From: Bacteroidales bacterium | GTDB lineage: Bacteria; Bacteroidota; Bacteroidia; Bacteroidales; F082 | Direction: 5' to 3' | DNA length: 64,000 nt | Assembly (NCBI GenBank): GCA_016284305.1 | Contig: JAEEON010000064.1 | Span: 36,810-100,809, forward strand | The notes under the pieces: model-generated | What the model saw: only the letters and a program-made list of their open reading frames with translations | Databases searched by the model: none | What the model was told of the DNA's origin: nothing | Part shown: positions 17,148 to 25,833 of the stretch, in pieces | Layout of the letters: each line of letters begins with the position of its first letter | How positions within the stretch are numbered: the first letter of the stretch is position 1 | Translations under genes and position numbers: made by a program

Positions 17148-18278
17148 TTAGGGATTGAGGAAGATGGTACGAATTAAAGACAAAGCATTTTTGTCATTCT
17201 GATACAACTCTTTCATGGCGTCATCGCGCTCCTCGATGTCCTCTTCGGTGAAGTCCTCATCCATCAACCGGTTGATTTCAGAGATAAACTGCTCCGGAGT
17301 CTCAGCAATGACACACAAGGCATCCAAAGAGGTGCCCCGAACCATATCATCGTTCACCAAACAGAAGCGACCATTATACAAAGCATTCAAAAGCTTCAGT
17401 TTCAATCCTGTAGGCTGCTCCGTCATCAGCACGTTGACCTGAGCGTTTCTGATCAAGTCCATCATCTCGGCATCCTCCAGATTGGCTTTCAACGTAATGT
17501 TGGCATAGGGTTCACAACATGAACGCAGGTCGTCAGATGGATCCAATCCGGCGATGACACAAGGAACCTGAAGCTCAGAAAACACATTCTCAATCAGCCA
17601 TTCAGCCGCCGTCTCGTTTTCAGCCACAGACAAATTGCCATGATAAAGCACGTAATCACCCCTACCCGTCTCCGAGCACACCCTGCTGATGGCATTGAAA
17701 CCGGGCATCAGCCAAGTGTGACCATAGGTCTTGCTGAAATACTCCGCATCTTTCTCCGTGATGGCAAAGATCCCTGACGCCTTACGCAACACTGGTTCGT
17801 AACGACGCAGCTTCTTCGACTCCCAACGATAGAACATTCGTTTCCAAAACTTCGGCTCCGCCTCGGCAAGCAACTGATAATAGTCGTGCTCCACATTATG
17901 CGTCCTGACAAAGATCTTCCGACCCTTGAAACGGCTGTCGTTCAGCAAAAAAGTGGTGTGCAAACCCTCGCAAAGAATGGGATAGTCGTCCTTGAGAAGA
18001 TCCTGAACCAAGGCTTCCGAACGCCGCGATGCCACAACATAGGGATCACGCGAAAGCTGTTTCCAGAAAGAAGTGTCACGTTTATAGTATTTTACCTCAT
18101 GACAGCGATTTAGCACTTCCGACTCACTACGACCATAGGTGAAGCAATGAAGATGGACCTTCACCCCTGCTTCAACTAGGGCTTTGAGCCGATAAAAGAC
18201 ATCGATAACCCCACCGTAGTTAGCGGGATATGGGACATTAAAACTTATTACATGTAGGTGATAATCAGAGTCATTCAT
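17148..18278 (-). CDS. Glycosyltransferase (GT-B, family 1/4-like)
   Basis: The ATG at 18278 (MNDSDYHLH) is preferred to an upstream TTG; it overlaps the stop of the preceding glycosyltransferase by 8 bp, indicating translational coupling. The 376-residue protein has the N-terminal VISFNVPYPANYGGVIDVFYR donor-type loop, RTHNVEHDYY and a C-terminal GLKLKLLNALYNGRFCLVND block, all GT-B features. It should add a sugar to a glycan or lipid carrier in the cytoplasm. The sugar is not predictable. It forms a two-gene unit with the glycosyltransferase at 18271-19386. Confidence 0.8.
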   Translation of the reverse strand: MNDSDYHLHVISFNVPYPANYGGVIDVFYRLKALVEAGVKVHLHCFTYGRSESEVLNRCHEVKYYKRDTSFWKQLSRDPYVVASRRSEALVQDLLKDDYPILCEGLHTTFLLNDSRFKGRKIFVRTHNVEHDYYQLLAEAEPKFWKRMFYRWESKKLRRYEPVLRKASGIFAITEKDAEYFSKTYGHTWLMPGFNAISRVCSETGRGDYVLYHGNLSVAENETAAEWLIENVFSELQVPCVIAGLDPSDDLRSCCEPYANITLKANLEDAEMMDLIRNAQVNVLMTEQPTGLKLKLLNALYNGRFCLVNDDMVRGTSLDALCVIAETPEQFISEINRLMDEDFTEEDIEERDDAMKELYQNDKNALSLIRTIFLNP

Positions 18279-19386
18279 AATGCTTATAGACTTCAATCAA
18301 GGTTTGTTGTTCGTTTTCCCAGCACAGATCCTCCGCAGCCTTTGCCAAGCCTTTTTGCCAAATCGCACGTCGTTCAGCATCGTTCAGACCCTCAGTGATG
18401 GTATTTGCAATCGTTTGGGGATGATGGTCTGCAATAAACGTACCGATTTCATACTTTTGGATGATCTTTCCCACTTCTACCAGATGCGAAGCCACGATGG
18501 GCACCCCCGCCTGGATAAAGTCGAAGAGTTTATTGGGCAAACAATAACGATAGTTCAGGTTAGTATCTTTGTCGAGAATGAAACCAAACTCAGCCAGTTG
18601 GGTGTATTCCATCATCTTGGCGTAAGGCATACGAGGCATAAACATCACACGGTCAGCGAGTTGCCATTGCTCAACCATCTGTTTCAGCATGGGTAGCACA
18701 TCACCTCCACCAATCACCATCAAGAAACAGTTATCGAGATAGCGCATGGCCTCAACCAGCTCTTCTGCCCCTCGTTGAATGTTGATGCCAGAGCCCTGAA
18801 GCACCAGCAAATGCCTATCCTCAGGAAGGCCCAATGCTTTTTTGTCGCCTTTAGGAGGCAATGCCGCTTTCGGCGGGATGTTTCTGACAACATGGCAGGT
18901 CACTCCGTATTTTTCATGAAACAGCTCAGCAATGGAGTCGCACACGGTGATCATCTCCTTGAGGCGAGGTACCACAAAACCTTCAATACATTTCCATATT
19001 TTTTGCACCCTTGGACGGCCAACAAGTTCAGGGGTTTCGGTGAAATACTCATGGCTGTCATAAATCATCTTGATGCCTTTCAGCTTCGAGATGAAGAAAT
19101 TGGGCAAAGCGGTATCCAAGTCATTCGACAATAGCAAGTTAGCCCGGTGAAACAGCAAAAAGAAAAAAAGACGGATGTTGTATTCAGCATAAAAGCACGG
19201 TCCCTTTTCAAAGAGCAACTTCATGCGATGTGATGCATATGGGCGCTCATCCATCGGGGGACTCTTACGTTGTTTTCGGCCAACGAGAAGCACCTCATAC
19301 CCCAACTTTTTCAAGGTGAGGCACGACTTGTTGACCCGTTGGTCGGTGACCAGGTCGTTGATAACCGATACGATGACGCGTTTCAT
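18271..19386 (-). CDS. Glycosyltransferase family 4-like
   Basis: A 371-residue GT-B enzyme. The N-terminus has SVINDLVTDQRVNKSCLTLK, the middle YDSHEYFTETPEL, and the C-terminal domain VLQGSGINIQRGAEELVEAM and CLPNKLFDFIQAGVPIVAS, which is the nucleotide-sugar binding EX7E-like region. The first gene of a two-gene unit; its ATG lies 5 nt from a TAnnTTTG box, so the mRNA may lack a leader. Likely role is synthesis of a surface or capsule glycan. Confidence 0.85.
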   Translation of the reverse strand: MKRVIVSVINDLVTDQRVNKSCLTLKKLGYEVLLVGRKQRKSPPMDERPYASHRMKLLFEKGPCFYAEYNIRLFFFLLFHRANLLLSNDLDTALPNFFISKLKGIKMIYDSHEYFTETPELVGRPRVQKIWKCIEGFVVPRLKEMITVCDSIAELFHEKYGVTCHVVRNIPPKAALPPKGDKKALGLPEDRHLLVLQGSGINIQRGAEELVEAMRYLDNCFLMVIGGGDVLPMLKQMVEQWQLADRVMFMPRMPYAKMMEYTQLAEFGFILDKDTNLNYRYCLPNKLFDFIQAGVPIVASHLVEVGKIIQKYEIGTFIADHHPQTIANTITEGLNDAERRAIWQKGLAKAAEDLCWENEQQTLIEVYKHYE

Positions 19387-19390
19387 ATCG

Positions 19391-19469
19391 CAAAAGTAAG
19401 ATTTTTTTTAGAAGAAAGAAGATAGAAGCAAGAAGAAAGAAGATAGAACACAGATTATTATTAACTTTG
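19391..19469. promoter_or_regulatory. Divergent -7 boxes between glycosyltransferase and murB
   Basis: On the minus strand TACTTTTG (19398-19391) ends 4 nt before the glycosyltransferase ATG. On the plus strand TAACTTTG (19462-19469) ends 4 nt before the murB ATG. Both contexts read TTTGCG(C/A)TATG. A purine-rich 18-bp sequence is repeated exactly at 19410-19427 and 19431-19448 between them. No good -33 element is seen on either side. Confidence 0.45.
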
Positions 19470-19473
19470 CGCT

Positions 19474-20487
19474 ATGAAAACCAACATCAACCTCCAACCG
19501 TACAATAGCTTTGGCTTCAATGCCACAGCAAAATATTTTGTCGATATCAACGACACGAAAGAGCTTGACAGACTCTTCAAGACCCCAGAATATAAAAACG
19601 AGAAGCACCTCATTCTCAGTGGAGGCAACAACATTTTGCTCACCAAGGAATTCTTTGACGGCATTGTCATCCTGATGAACAACAAGGGCATCAAGACCGT
19701 GGCCGACGAGGGCAATCAGGTCATCGTGCGCGCCCAGGCAGGTGAAGACTGGCCCGAGTTCGTCAAAAAGATGGTTGAAAAGGGGCTTTATGGTGTGGAG
19801 AACCTCGCCCATATCCCCGGCAAAGTGGGCGCGGCTCCCGTTCAGAACATCGGTGCCTACGGCATGGAGTTGAAAGACAGCTTCTTGAAATGCGAGGCCG
19901 TCAACTTGGAGACAGGAAGAAAACGCGTGTTCGACAACAAGGAATGTGTATTTGGCTACCGGAGCAGCATTTTCAAGACTATGCTACGCGGACAATATGT
20001 GATCACCTCGGTTGATTTCCGACTAACCAAGAATGCCGAGCTGAAGCTTGAGTACGGCAACATTAGGTCTTACTTGTCGGAACAAGGTATCAACGAACCA
20101 TCGCTACAACAGCTCCACGACGCCATCTGCGCCATACGCGACGCCAAGCTCCCCGACCCAAAAGCTATCGGCAATGCAGGAAGCTTCTTCAAGAATCCGG
20201 TGATCAAGGCGGAACAATTCGAGATCTTACAGCAACAGTATCCCGAGATGCCTCACTATGACGAACCCAACGGCAAAGTGAAGGTCCCGGCAGGCTGGCT
20301 CATCGAGCAGGCTGGTTGGAAAGGTTGGCACGACGAGCATGTAGGGGTGTATGAAAAACAAGCCCTTGTCTTGGTACATTATGGCGGTGGTTCAGGAAAC
20401 GACATCGTCACACTTGCCCAAAGAATACAAGCATCCGTTAAAGAAAAGTTTGGAATAACCATCAACCCAGAGGTCAACTTCATTTAA
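19474..20487 (+). CDS. murB: UDP-N-acetylenolpyruvoylglucosamine reductase MurB
   Basis: A 337-residue type I MurB. The FAD-binding domain shows [12 protein letters not shown] at the N-terminus, LSGGNNILL and [23 protein letters not shown]. The catalytic region has GYRSSIFK (Tyr/Arg), the Ser in [11 protein letters not shown] and the C-terminal NPEVNFI Glu. It makes UDP-MurNAc from UDP-GlcNAc-enolpyruvate with NADPH for peptidoglycan. Its stop overlaps the stop of the convergent pyrD by 3 bp. Confidence 0.97.
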   Translation: MKTNINLQPYNSFGFNATAKYFVDINDTKELDRLFKTPEYKNEKHLILSGGNNILLTKEFFDGIVILMNNKGIKTVADEGNQVIVRAQAGEDWPEFVKKMVEKGLYGVENLAHIPGKVGAAPVQNIGAYGMELKDSFLKCEAVNLETGRKRVFDNKECVFGYRSSIFKTMLRGQYVITSVDFRLTKNAELKLEYGNIRSYLSEQGINEPSLQQLHDAICAIRDAKLPDPKAIGNAGSFFKNPVIKAEQFEILQQQYPEMPHYDEPNGKVKVPAGWLIEQAGWKGWHDEHVGVYEKQALVLVHYGGGSGNDIVTLAQRIQASVKEKFGITINPEVNFI

Positions 20488-21398
20488 CACTCCAAAGCCC
20501 CCGTCAGGTCGGTGACGTTTAAGAAACCATGCCGCTCGCAATAGCTCTCCAAACCCTCAGCGACCTTCACTGAAACCGCTGGGTCGATGAAATTAGCCGT
20601 GCCTATCTCAATGGCGGAAGCGCCAGCCAACATGAACTCCACAGCATCAGTAGCGTTGGAGATGCCACCCAGACCCACCACCGGGATCCGCACCGCCTTG
20701 GCCACCTGCCACACCATGCGCAATGCCACTGGCTTCACGCAGGCACCCGACAAACCACCCGTGATCACGGAGAGCTTTGGTTTGCGCTTCTCCGCATCGA
20801 TGGCCATGCCCATCAAGGTATTGATCAGCGAGACGGAGTCGGCACCCGCAGCTTCAGCAGCTAGGGCAATCTCAGCAATATTGGTCACATTGGGCGACAA
20901 CTTGACCATCAAGTGCTTGTGATACACCTTGCGCACCTCGGAGACCACCTGCGAGATTCCAGCAGTAGTCACACCGAAAGCCATGCCGCCTTGCTTTACG
21001 TTGGGGCAAGAAACGTTCAACTCAATGGCTGGGACCTTGTCCAAGGCATCCACCATCTCCGCACCCTTCACATAGTCGTCCAGGCAAGAGCCAGAGAGGT
21101 TCAGCAGCACATTGGTATCGAAATCCTTGATACGAGGATAGATGGTGTCGATAAAGTATTGTACTCCTTTGTTTTGAAGTCCGACGCAGTTCAGCATGCC
21201 AGAAGGCGTCTCGGCCATGCGAGGATAGGGATTGCCCTCACGGGGATGCAAGGTGGTTCCTTTCACGATGATGCCTCCCAGCTTCGACAAGTCAACGAAA
21301 TCGGTATATTCTTCGCCATAGCCAAAGGTTCCCGACGCCGTCATCACTGGGTTTCGAAGCACCAAACCTCGGCCCAAATCAATGGTCATGTTCACCAT
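20484..21398 (-). CDS. pyrD: Dihydroorotate dehydrogenase B, catalytic subunit
   Basis: A 304-residue class 1B PyrD. FMN-binding and active-site landmarks are [41 protein letters not shown] (catalytic Cys), [24 protein letters not shown] and [19 protein letters not shown]. It oxidises dihydroorotate to orotate in pyrimidine synthesis and passes electrons to PyrK and NAD+. The start overlaps the end of pyrK by 7 bp, as expected for the heterotetrameric PyrD-PyrK enzyme. Confidence 0.97.
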   Translation of the reverse strand: MVNMTIDLGRGLVLRNPVMTASGTFGYGEEYTDFVDLSKLGGIIVKGTTLHPREGNPYPRMAETPSGMLNCVGLQNKGVQYFIDTIYPRIKDFDTNVLLNLSGSCLDDYVKGAEMVDALDKVPAIELNVSCPNVKQGGMAFGVTTAGISQVVSEVRKVYHKHLMVKLSPNVTNIAEIALAAEAAGADSVSLINTLMGMAIDAEKRKPKLSVITGGLSGACVKPVALRMVWQVAKAVRIPVVGLGGISNATDAVEFMLAGASAIEIGTANFIDPAVSVKVAEGLESYCERHGFLNVTDLTGALEC

Positions 21399-22156
21399 TT
21401 CAACCTCCTTGTATTAAACACTGGACCCTCTTTACAGACGCACACATGGCCTTCAACCGTGTCTTCCACACAGCAAAGGCAGGCACCAAGTCCGCAAGCC
21501 ATCAGATTCTCAAGCGACACCTCACACCAAATATTCTTCTCCGCAGCCAATTTGGCCACGGCTTTCATCATCGGTTTAGGACCGCAAACATAAATCTTGT
21601 CAAAACAACGCTGCCCCCAGATCGAGTGCATCGTCACAAATCCTTTTTCACCCAACGAGCCGTCCTCTGTAGTCACAAAAGTTTTGCCAAGTTGCTGATA
21701 ATCAACCAGTCTTATCAAATCCGATGTAGTTTTTCCACCCAAAAGCAGAGTGACGTCAACACCGCTATCCTTCAACACCTTGGCAAAATAATACAAAGGA
21801 GCAATGCCGATGCCACCTCCGACGAGGAGGACTTTTTCTTCTTTTTGGGGCAAGGAAAAACCGTTGCCTAAAGGAAGGATGACATTGATACGCTCTCCTA
21901 CCTCAACAGAACCGAGATGTCGAGTCCCCTCTCCCACCTTTTGCACCAAAAGAACAATCTCATTATGTTGATAATCAACATCATGAATAGAGATAGGCCG
22001 ACGCAGATATGTTTGAGGTGAATCATCGACGCGCACCTGGACAAACTGTCCGGCGACGATTTCAGGCAAAGTCACATCGGAACGCAACCGCAACAACACG
22101 GAGCGACCGTAGTCTTGCTTTTCGACCAAAGTGAAGTCAGTGATTTGTTTTGTCAT
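21392..22156 (-). CDS. pyrK: Dihydroorotate dehydrogenase electron-transfer subunit
   Basis: The start is the ATG at 22156 (MTKQITDF); an in-frame TTG at 22174 would overlap the upstream gene. The 254-residue protein has a ferredoxin-reductase fold: FAD site [15 protein letters not shown] site [13 protein letters not shown] and [11 protein letters not shown]-terminal [2Fe-2S] cluster has four Cys in [14 protein letters not shown] and HVCVC. It takes electrons from PyrD to NAD+. pyrD follows directly. Confidence 0.95.
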   Translation of the reverse strand: MTKQITDFTLVEKQDYGRSVLLRLRSDVTLPEIVAGQFVQVRVDDSPQTYLRRPISIHDVDYQHNEIVLLVQKVGEGTRHLGSVEVGERINVILPLGNGFSLPQKEEKVLLVGGGIGIAPLYYFAKVLKDSGVDVTLLLGGKTTSDLIRLVDYQQLGKTFVTTEDGSLGEKGFVTMHSIWGQRCFDKIYVCGPKPMMKAVAKLAAEKNIWCEVSLENLMACGLGACLCCVEDTVEGHVCVCKEGPVFNTRRLKW

Positions 22157-22170
22157 TGATCTCACAAAAA

Positions 22171-22617
22171 TCAATTTTCTTTTTCTTCCGTTGGGGTTTC
22201 CGAGGCTTCTGCTTCAGGTTCGGCCTCCTCAGTAAAGTCGAGCAGGTTCTTGTCCATCAGCATCTGATACCACTGGAACACCTTCTTCATATCGGAAGGA
22301 TAAACGGCGTCCTGATCATAGTCGGGCATCACCTCCAAGAACTTGGCACGAAGCTGATCGTTGCTAGCTTTCTTGGGATCAAAATCGATATGATCTCCCA
22401 TTTTCTCATGGATGCTCTTGAACACCTCTTTGAGAGGTCTGTCCTCATCGACGGAGAAGATGGAGATCTCTTCGAGCGAGCTCATCCTGTCGTGAGCAAA
22501 GGCGGGCATGCACTTGCCGTCGATCACCGATTCCACAATAATTCTTCCGATAGCCTGGGACTTGATCAGATACAGTCCTGGTTTGCCTGATATTGAAACT
22601 ACTTTACTTAAATCCAT
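22171..22617 (-). CDS. DUF5606 family protein
   Basis: A 148-residue soluble protein matching the Bacteroidetes family DUF5606. The first half (LSKVVSISGKPGLYLIKSQ, RMSSLEEISIFS) looks like a small beta-barrel, and the second half is helical (ASNDQLRAKFLEVMPDYD, VYPSDMKKVFQWYQML). It ends in an acidic Glu/Ala/Pro tail. Its role is unknown. It is read divergently from the 22.7-31.4 kb operon and precedes pyrK by 14 bp. Confidence 0.8.
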   Translation of the reverse strand: MDLSKVVSISGKPGLYLIKSQAIGRIIVESVIDGKCMPAFAHDRMSSLEEISIFSVDEDRPLKEVFKSIHEKMGDHIDFDPKKASNDQLRAKFLEVMPDYDQDAVYPSDMKKVFQWYQMLMDKNLLDFTEEAEPEAEASETPTEEKEN

Positions 22618-22652
22618 AATATGTTTGGTTTAATTTTTTTCCAAAAAACGGG

Positions 22653-22690
22653 CAAAGATAGGAATTATTTTGAAGATTGTTTTAAATTTG
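22653..22690. promoter_or_regulatory. Divergent -7 boxes for DUF5606 and the RyR/TIR operon
   Basis: On the minus strand TATCTTTG (22660-22653) lies 35 bp before DUF5606. On the plus strand TAAATTTG (22683-22690) lies 28 bp before the ATG at 22719. This is the only visible promoter for the five-gene operon. Confidence 0.45.
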
Positions 22691-22718
22691 TTGGTTTAAA
22701 CGAATTATCTCATTGAGC

Positions 22719-24875
22719 ATGAACGGTTTCTTCAAAAGAATTAAGGAGCATAAAACGTCTTCCATCATCCAGATCCTTATCGTTTTGTTACTCCTCGCTG
22801 TCATCGTAGCTGCGGTTTTCAGAGTTCCCCAGTACTTGAAATGGATACTTTTTGGCGCTGCAATAGCACTGATCATCCTGCAATGCTTGAGACTTAAGTA
22901 TCCTATGCTATTTATCGACAGGATTTTCGCCAACTACTCTGGCAAGCAAGTCGTTCTCGCATTGTTTGTCTTCATCATCAGCTTTGACTTTGCCTTGTGC
23001 CTCTTCCCCAGGGCGGGGATACGCTCCACTTTCTCCAACTTCATCAGCTACAAGATGTTGACCGAGGAGGTCTCCGACGATGTCGTGATCAATTTCGACA
23101 CGACAAAATACAAACCCAATGTCGATAAGGTCTCCTTCGTAGAAAAACCCGCTTCCTATAAGAAAAGGTCCGACTATATCAAATACGGCATCGTCTATAT
23201 GTTGGGTTTGATCGTCTTCAGCGGGCTGCTGATAGCCACCATCAACCGCTTCATGGCGACTCGGGCAGACCGTTATAGAAAAGGAGCCAACACCTACAAG
23301 AACATCCTCAACCAATATGTCATCATCGGCTATGGTCCTTCCTGCGCCCCCATCATACGCAACATCTTCCGACGAGGCGAGATGGAGCATGACTCACGGT
23401 TTTTGCTGCTCACGCGGCAGGATCCAGAGATGGTGCGTCGCGACATCGCGTCACAACTGGATGACCTGGAGGAAATGACCATCATCTATTCGGGCAACAT
23501 GGATACCGTTTCACATCTGAAACGGCTCAACATCCCCAAAGCGAAAGAAGTCTTTATTTTAGGTGAAGGACGTGAACCGAGCCGCGACTCCAAGAACCTC
23601 GAGTGCGCCAAGATGGTGAAGGCGCTCAGGGAAAAAGCAAAAAACAAGTCCTTCCTTCCCGTCAACGTGCAGTTCGACAAGCCTTCCTCCTACTCTACCA
23701 TCAAACGAATCAGCATCCCCAAATCCTATTTCGAAAACGAGAAAGGCAAGCAATTGACCTACTTGCGGCCCTTCAACTTTTATGAGAACTGGGCGCGCCT
23801 ATTGTGGGGCAACTGCCAGCTCGAAGGCTACCCCACCCTCGACCGCGGCCTGATGGTGAAAAACGATCCAGAAAAGGGGCTGGTCACCTCCGACAAACAT
23901 GTACATCTGTTCATCGCCGGATTCAACGAGATGGGCACGGCGCTACTGCTTGAAGCTCTGCGTGTGTGCCATTATCCCAACTACGTCGAAGCTACTGGAG
24001 CCAACAAGACACACATCACGATCGTCGATCCGAAGATGGACGAGATCCTGCCCCGTTTTAAGTCGGAGTACACCTACTTGAACCAGATCACCGACATCGA
24101 AGTCGAATACAAAGCCTGCATGATTGAAGACGACAGCATCCGTCGCGAACTTGATGGCTTGGCAAACCGTGAAGACGTGGTCCTGACCGTTGCCATCTGC
24201 CTCGATGACGCCGACAGCAGTCTTTCCTCTGCCCTTACCCTTCCAGATTCGTTGTATTACCACATCATAGACGGCCAAATCGTCCAGAATCAGGGCACGG
24301 AGATCCTAGTACGCCAGGAAATCAAGTCGGGGCTGGCCGATGCCCTGCACGAAGAGAACGGCAAATACGCCAACGTGAAGATCTTCGGCACGCTTGACAA
24401 AGGCGTTGACGACAAGCTCCTTGACGACAAGTTGGCCATCATCATCAACGCCCACTACCAATTCAAATATGGCTCGAATCCACCGAGAGACTTCTTCAAG
24501 TCGGTGGAGGAAGACAAGAATAAGATCTTGGAGGAAGCCGCTGCGGATTGGATTTCCTTGAACGAAGACCAGCGTTTCGCCAACCGCTACCAGACAGAGA
24601 TCTACAAGAGCTACCAAACCTACCGTCCCCTACTTGAACAAAATCCCGATTTGCTGTACCAAACCGAACATTACCGTTGGAGCGCGGAGAGAAGCATCAC
24701 CGGCTATCGCGACATCCACAATCCAGCGATCAAAAGCAGCACCTATCAGATTCATCATCTCATTGTGCCTTATCAGGACTTGAACGACCACGAAAAAGGA
24801 AAGGATAAAGACGTCTTAGTGATCATGGACAAGGTGATTGCCTTGTCGGAAAGCATCACCGACAATCTACTATAA
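22719..24875 (+). CDS. Membrane protein with two TrkA/RCK-like Rossmann domains and a C-terminal RyR-like domain
   Basis: The ATG at 22719 is preferred to a TTG two codons upstream. The 718-residue protein has four predicted membrane helices (about 15-35, 41-58, 77-96 and 155-175). The cytoplasmic part begins with a Rossmann unit (QYVIIGYGPSCAP, near 199), then a second (HVHLFIAGFNEMGTALLL, near 394). This is the layout of RCK-gated or CASTOR/POLLUX-like channels. Residues about 645-709 match the RyR repeat (PF02026): EHYRWSAERSITGYRD, then LIVPYQDLNDHEKGKDKD. RyR repeats in bacteria are thought to bind ligands. It heads the operon and the next gene starts 10 bp later. A ligand-gated ion channel is the favoured reading; a sensor without a pore is possible, as no K+-filter motif is visible. 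Confidence 0.75.
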   Translation: MNGFFKRIKEHKTSSIIQILIVLLLLAVIVAAVFRVPQYLKWILFGAAIALIILQCLRLKYPMLFIDRIFANYSGKQVVLALFVFIISFDFALCLFPRAGIRSTFSNFISYKMLTEEVSDDVVINFDTTKYKPNVDKVSFVEKPASYKKRSDYIKYGIVYMLGLIVFSGLLIATINRFMATRADRYRKGANTYKNILNQYVIIGYGPSCAPIIRNIFRRGEMEHDSRFLLLTRQDPEMVRRDIASQLDDLEEMTIIYSGNMDTVSHLKRLNIPKAKEVFILGEGREPSRDSKNLECAKMVKALREKAKNKSFLPVNVQFDKPSSYSTIKRISIPKSYFENEKGKQLTYLRPFNFYENWARLLWGNCQLEGYPTLDRGLMVKNDPEKGLVTSDKHVHLFIAGFNEMGTALLLEALRVCHYPNYVEATGANKTHITIVDPKMDEILPRFKSEYTYLNQITDIEVEYKACMIEDDSIRRELDGLANREDVVLTVAICLDDADSSLSSALTLPDSLYYHIIDGQIVQNQGTEILVRQEIKSGLADALHEENGKYANVKIFGTLDKGVDDKLLDDKLAIIINAHYQFKYGSNPPRDFFKSVEEDKNKILEEAAADWISLNEDQRFANRYQTEIYKSYQTYRPLLEQNPDLLYQTEHYRWSAERSITGYRDIHNPAIKSSTYQIHHLIVPYQDLNDHEKGKDKDVLVIMDKVIALSESITDNLL

Positions 24876-24885
24876 AACCCAGGCC

Positions 24886-25833
24886 ATGAAAAAACTGCTT
24901 CTATTCATATTCTCCATCTCGTTAGGTATCGCTGCCACAGCCCAGACCCAACAAGGCATTGTGAAGTCCATCGGACGTCCCGGAAAGCCCGGCAAGGCCT
25001 TGAACAACGTGACAATCCAAGCCAAAGGGATGATCAACCCCGTGCTCAGCGACACTACGGGTGGGTTCAGCATGTCCATTCCAGGCAAGAATGACGGCGA
25101 CGCCATCGTCTTCCTCAGGATCAAGAAAAACGGTTTTGAGCTGAAAGACAAGGAGATGATCGGCAGGCAATTGGTATGCTCCTCCCGTGTGCCCATCATC
25201 ATCCAAATGGTGGATTGCGCTCAGTTGGAAGCCGACAAGAAACGCATCGAAGAAAACGCCTATCGCGTAGCAGAAGAGAATTACCAGAAGAAACTGGCAG
25301 AGTTGGAGCGACAGCAACAAGAAAATATGATTACCGCAGAACATTACCGAAACGAGCTGCAGGGGCTGCAAGACAAATACGACCAATACCTTTCACTGAT
25401 CTCCAATATGGCCGACCGTTATGCCCGAACCGACTACGACCAGCTGGACTCCATCGACTACCAAATTAACCTCTGCATTGAAAACGGTGAACTCGACAAG
25501 GCCGACTCGTTGATCCATACCGTATTCGATCCCGAGACCGTATTGGAACGCAACCGAGCTGCCAAACGCGAAATTGAGGAGAGAATCGCCATTGCCCAAA
25601 GCATCATCGACAAAGCACAAGCCGACAAGGAAGCCATCCTTCAAGACATCGAATACGCCAAAAGAGTGGCCTCCCTCAGCGAAAACCTCGCCCAAGAATA
25701 CCTGCTCATTGACGATAAGCAGCATGCCTTAGATTGTTTGGAGAAAGCACTTCTGATCAAGAAAATCCTGTATGGCGAAGAAAGCGAGGAAGCAATGGAT
25801 ATCATTCAAGCCATCAACAACCTCAAACCATGA
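24886..25833 (+). CDS. Secreted beta-sandwich/coiled-coil protein, short paralogue
   Basis: The ATG at 24886 gives a signal peptide (MKKLLLFIFSISLGIAATAQ). The 315-residue product then has a carboxypeptidase-regulatory-like beta-sandwich (about 22-112; TQQGIVKSIGRPGKPG, NPVLSDTTGGFSM), a coiled coil (about 118-175) and helical repeats that end in a TPR-like LDCLEKALLIKKILYG. Proteins at 25830 and 29186 share the first 250 residues but add about 400 residues of TPR. The 10-bp gap before it and 4-bp stop/start overlap after it mark one operon. It probably acts in the periplasm. The function is unknown. Confidence 0.8.
   Translation: MKKLLLFIFSISLGIAATAQTQQGIVKSIGRPGKPGKALNNVTIQAKGMINPVLSDTTGGFSMSIPGKNDGDAIVFLRIKKNGFELKDKEMIGRQLVCSSRVPIIIQMVDCAQLEADKKRIEENAYRVAEENYQKKLAELERQQQENMITAEHYRNELQGLQDKYDQYLSLISNMADRYARTDYDQLDSIDYQINLCIENGELDKADSLIHTVFDPETVLERNRAAKREIEERIAIAQSIIDKAQADKEAILQDIEYAKRVASLSENLAQEYLLIDDKQHALDCLEKALLIKKILYGEESEEAMDIIQAINNLKP

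Noticed and set aside
24838..24885. Extra N-terminal residues for the 24886 protein from an upstream ATG
   Set aside because: They overlap the end of the preceding gene and would hide the signal peptide that begins at 24886.
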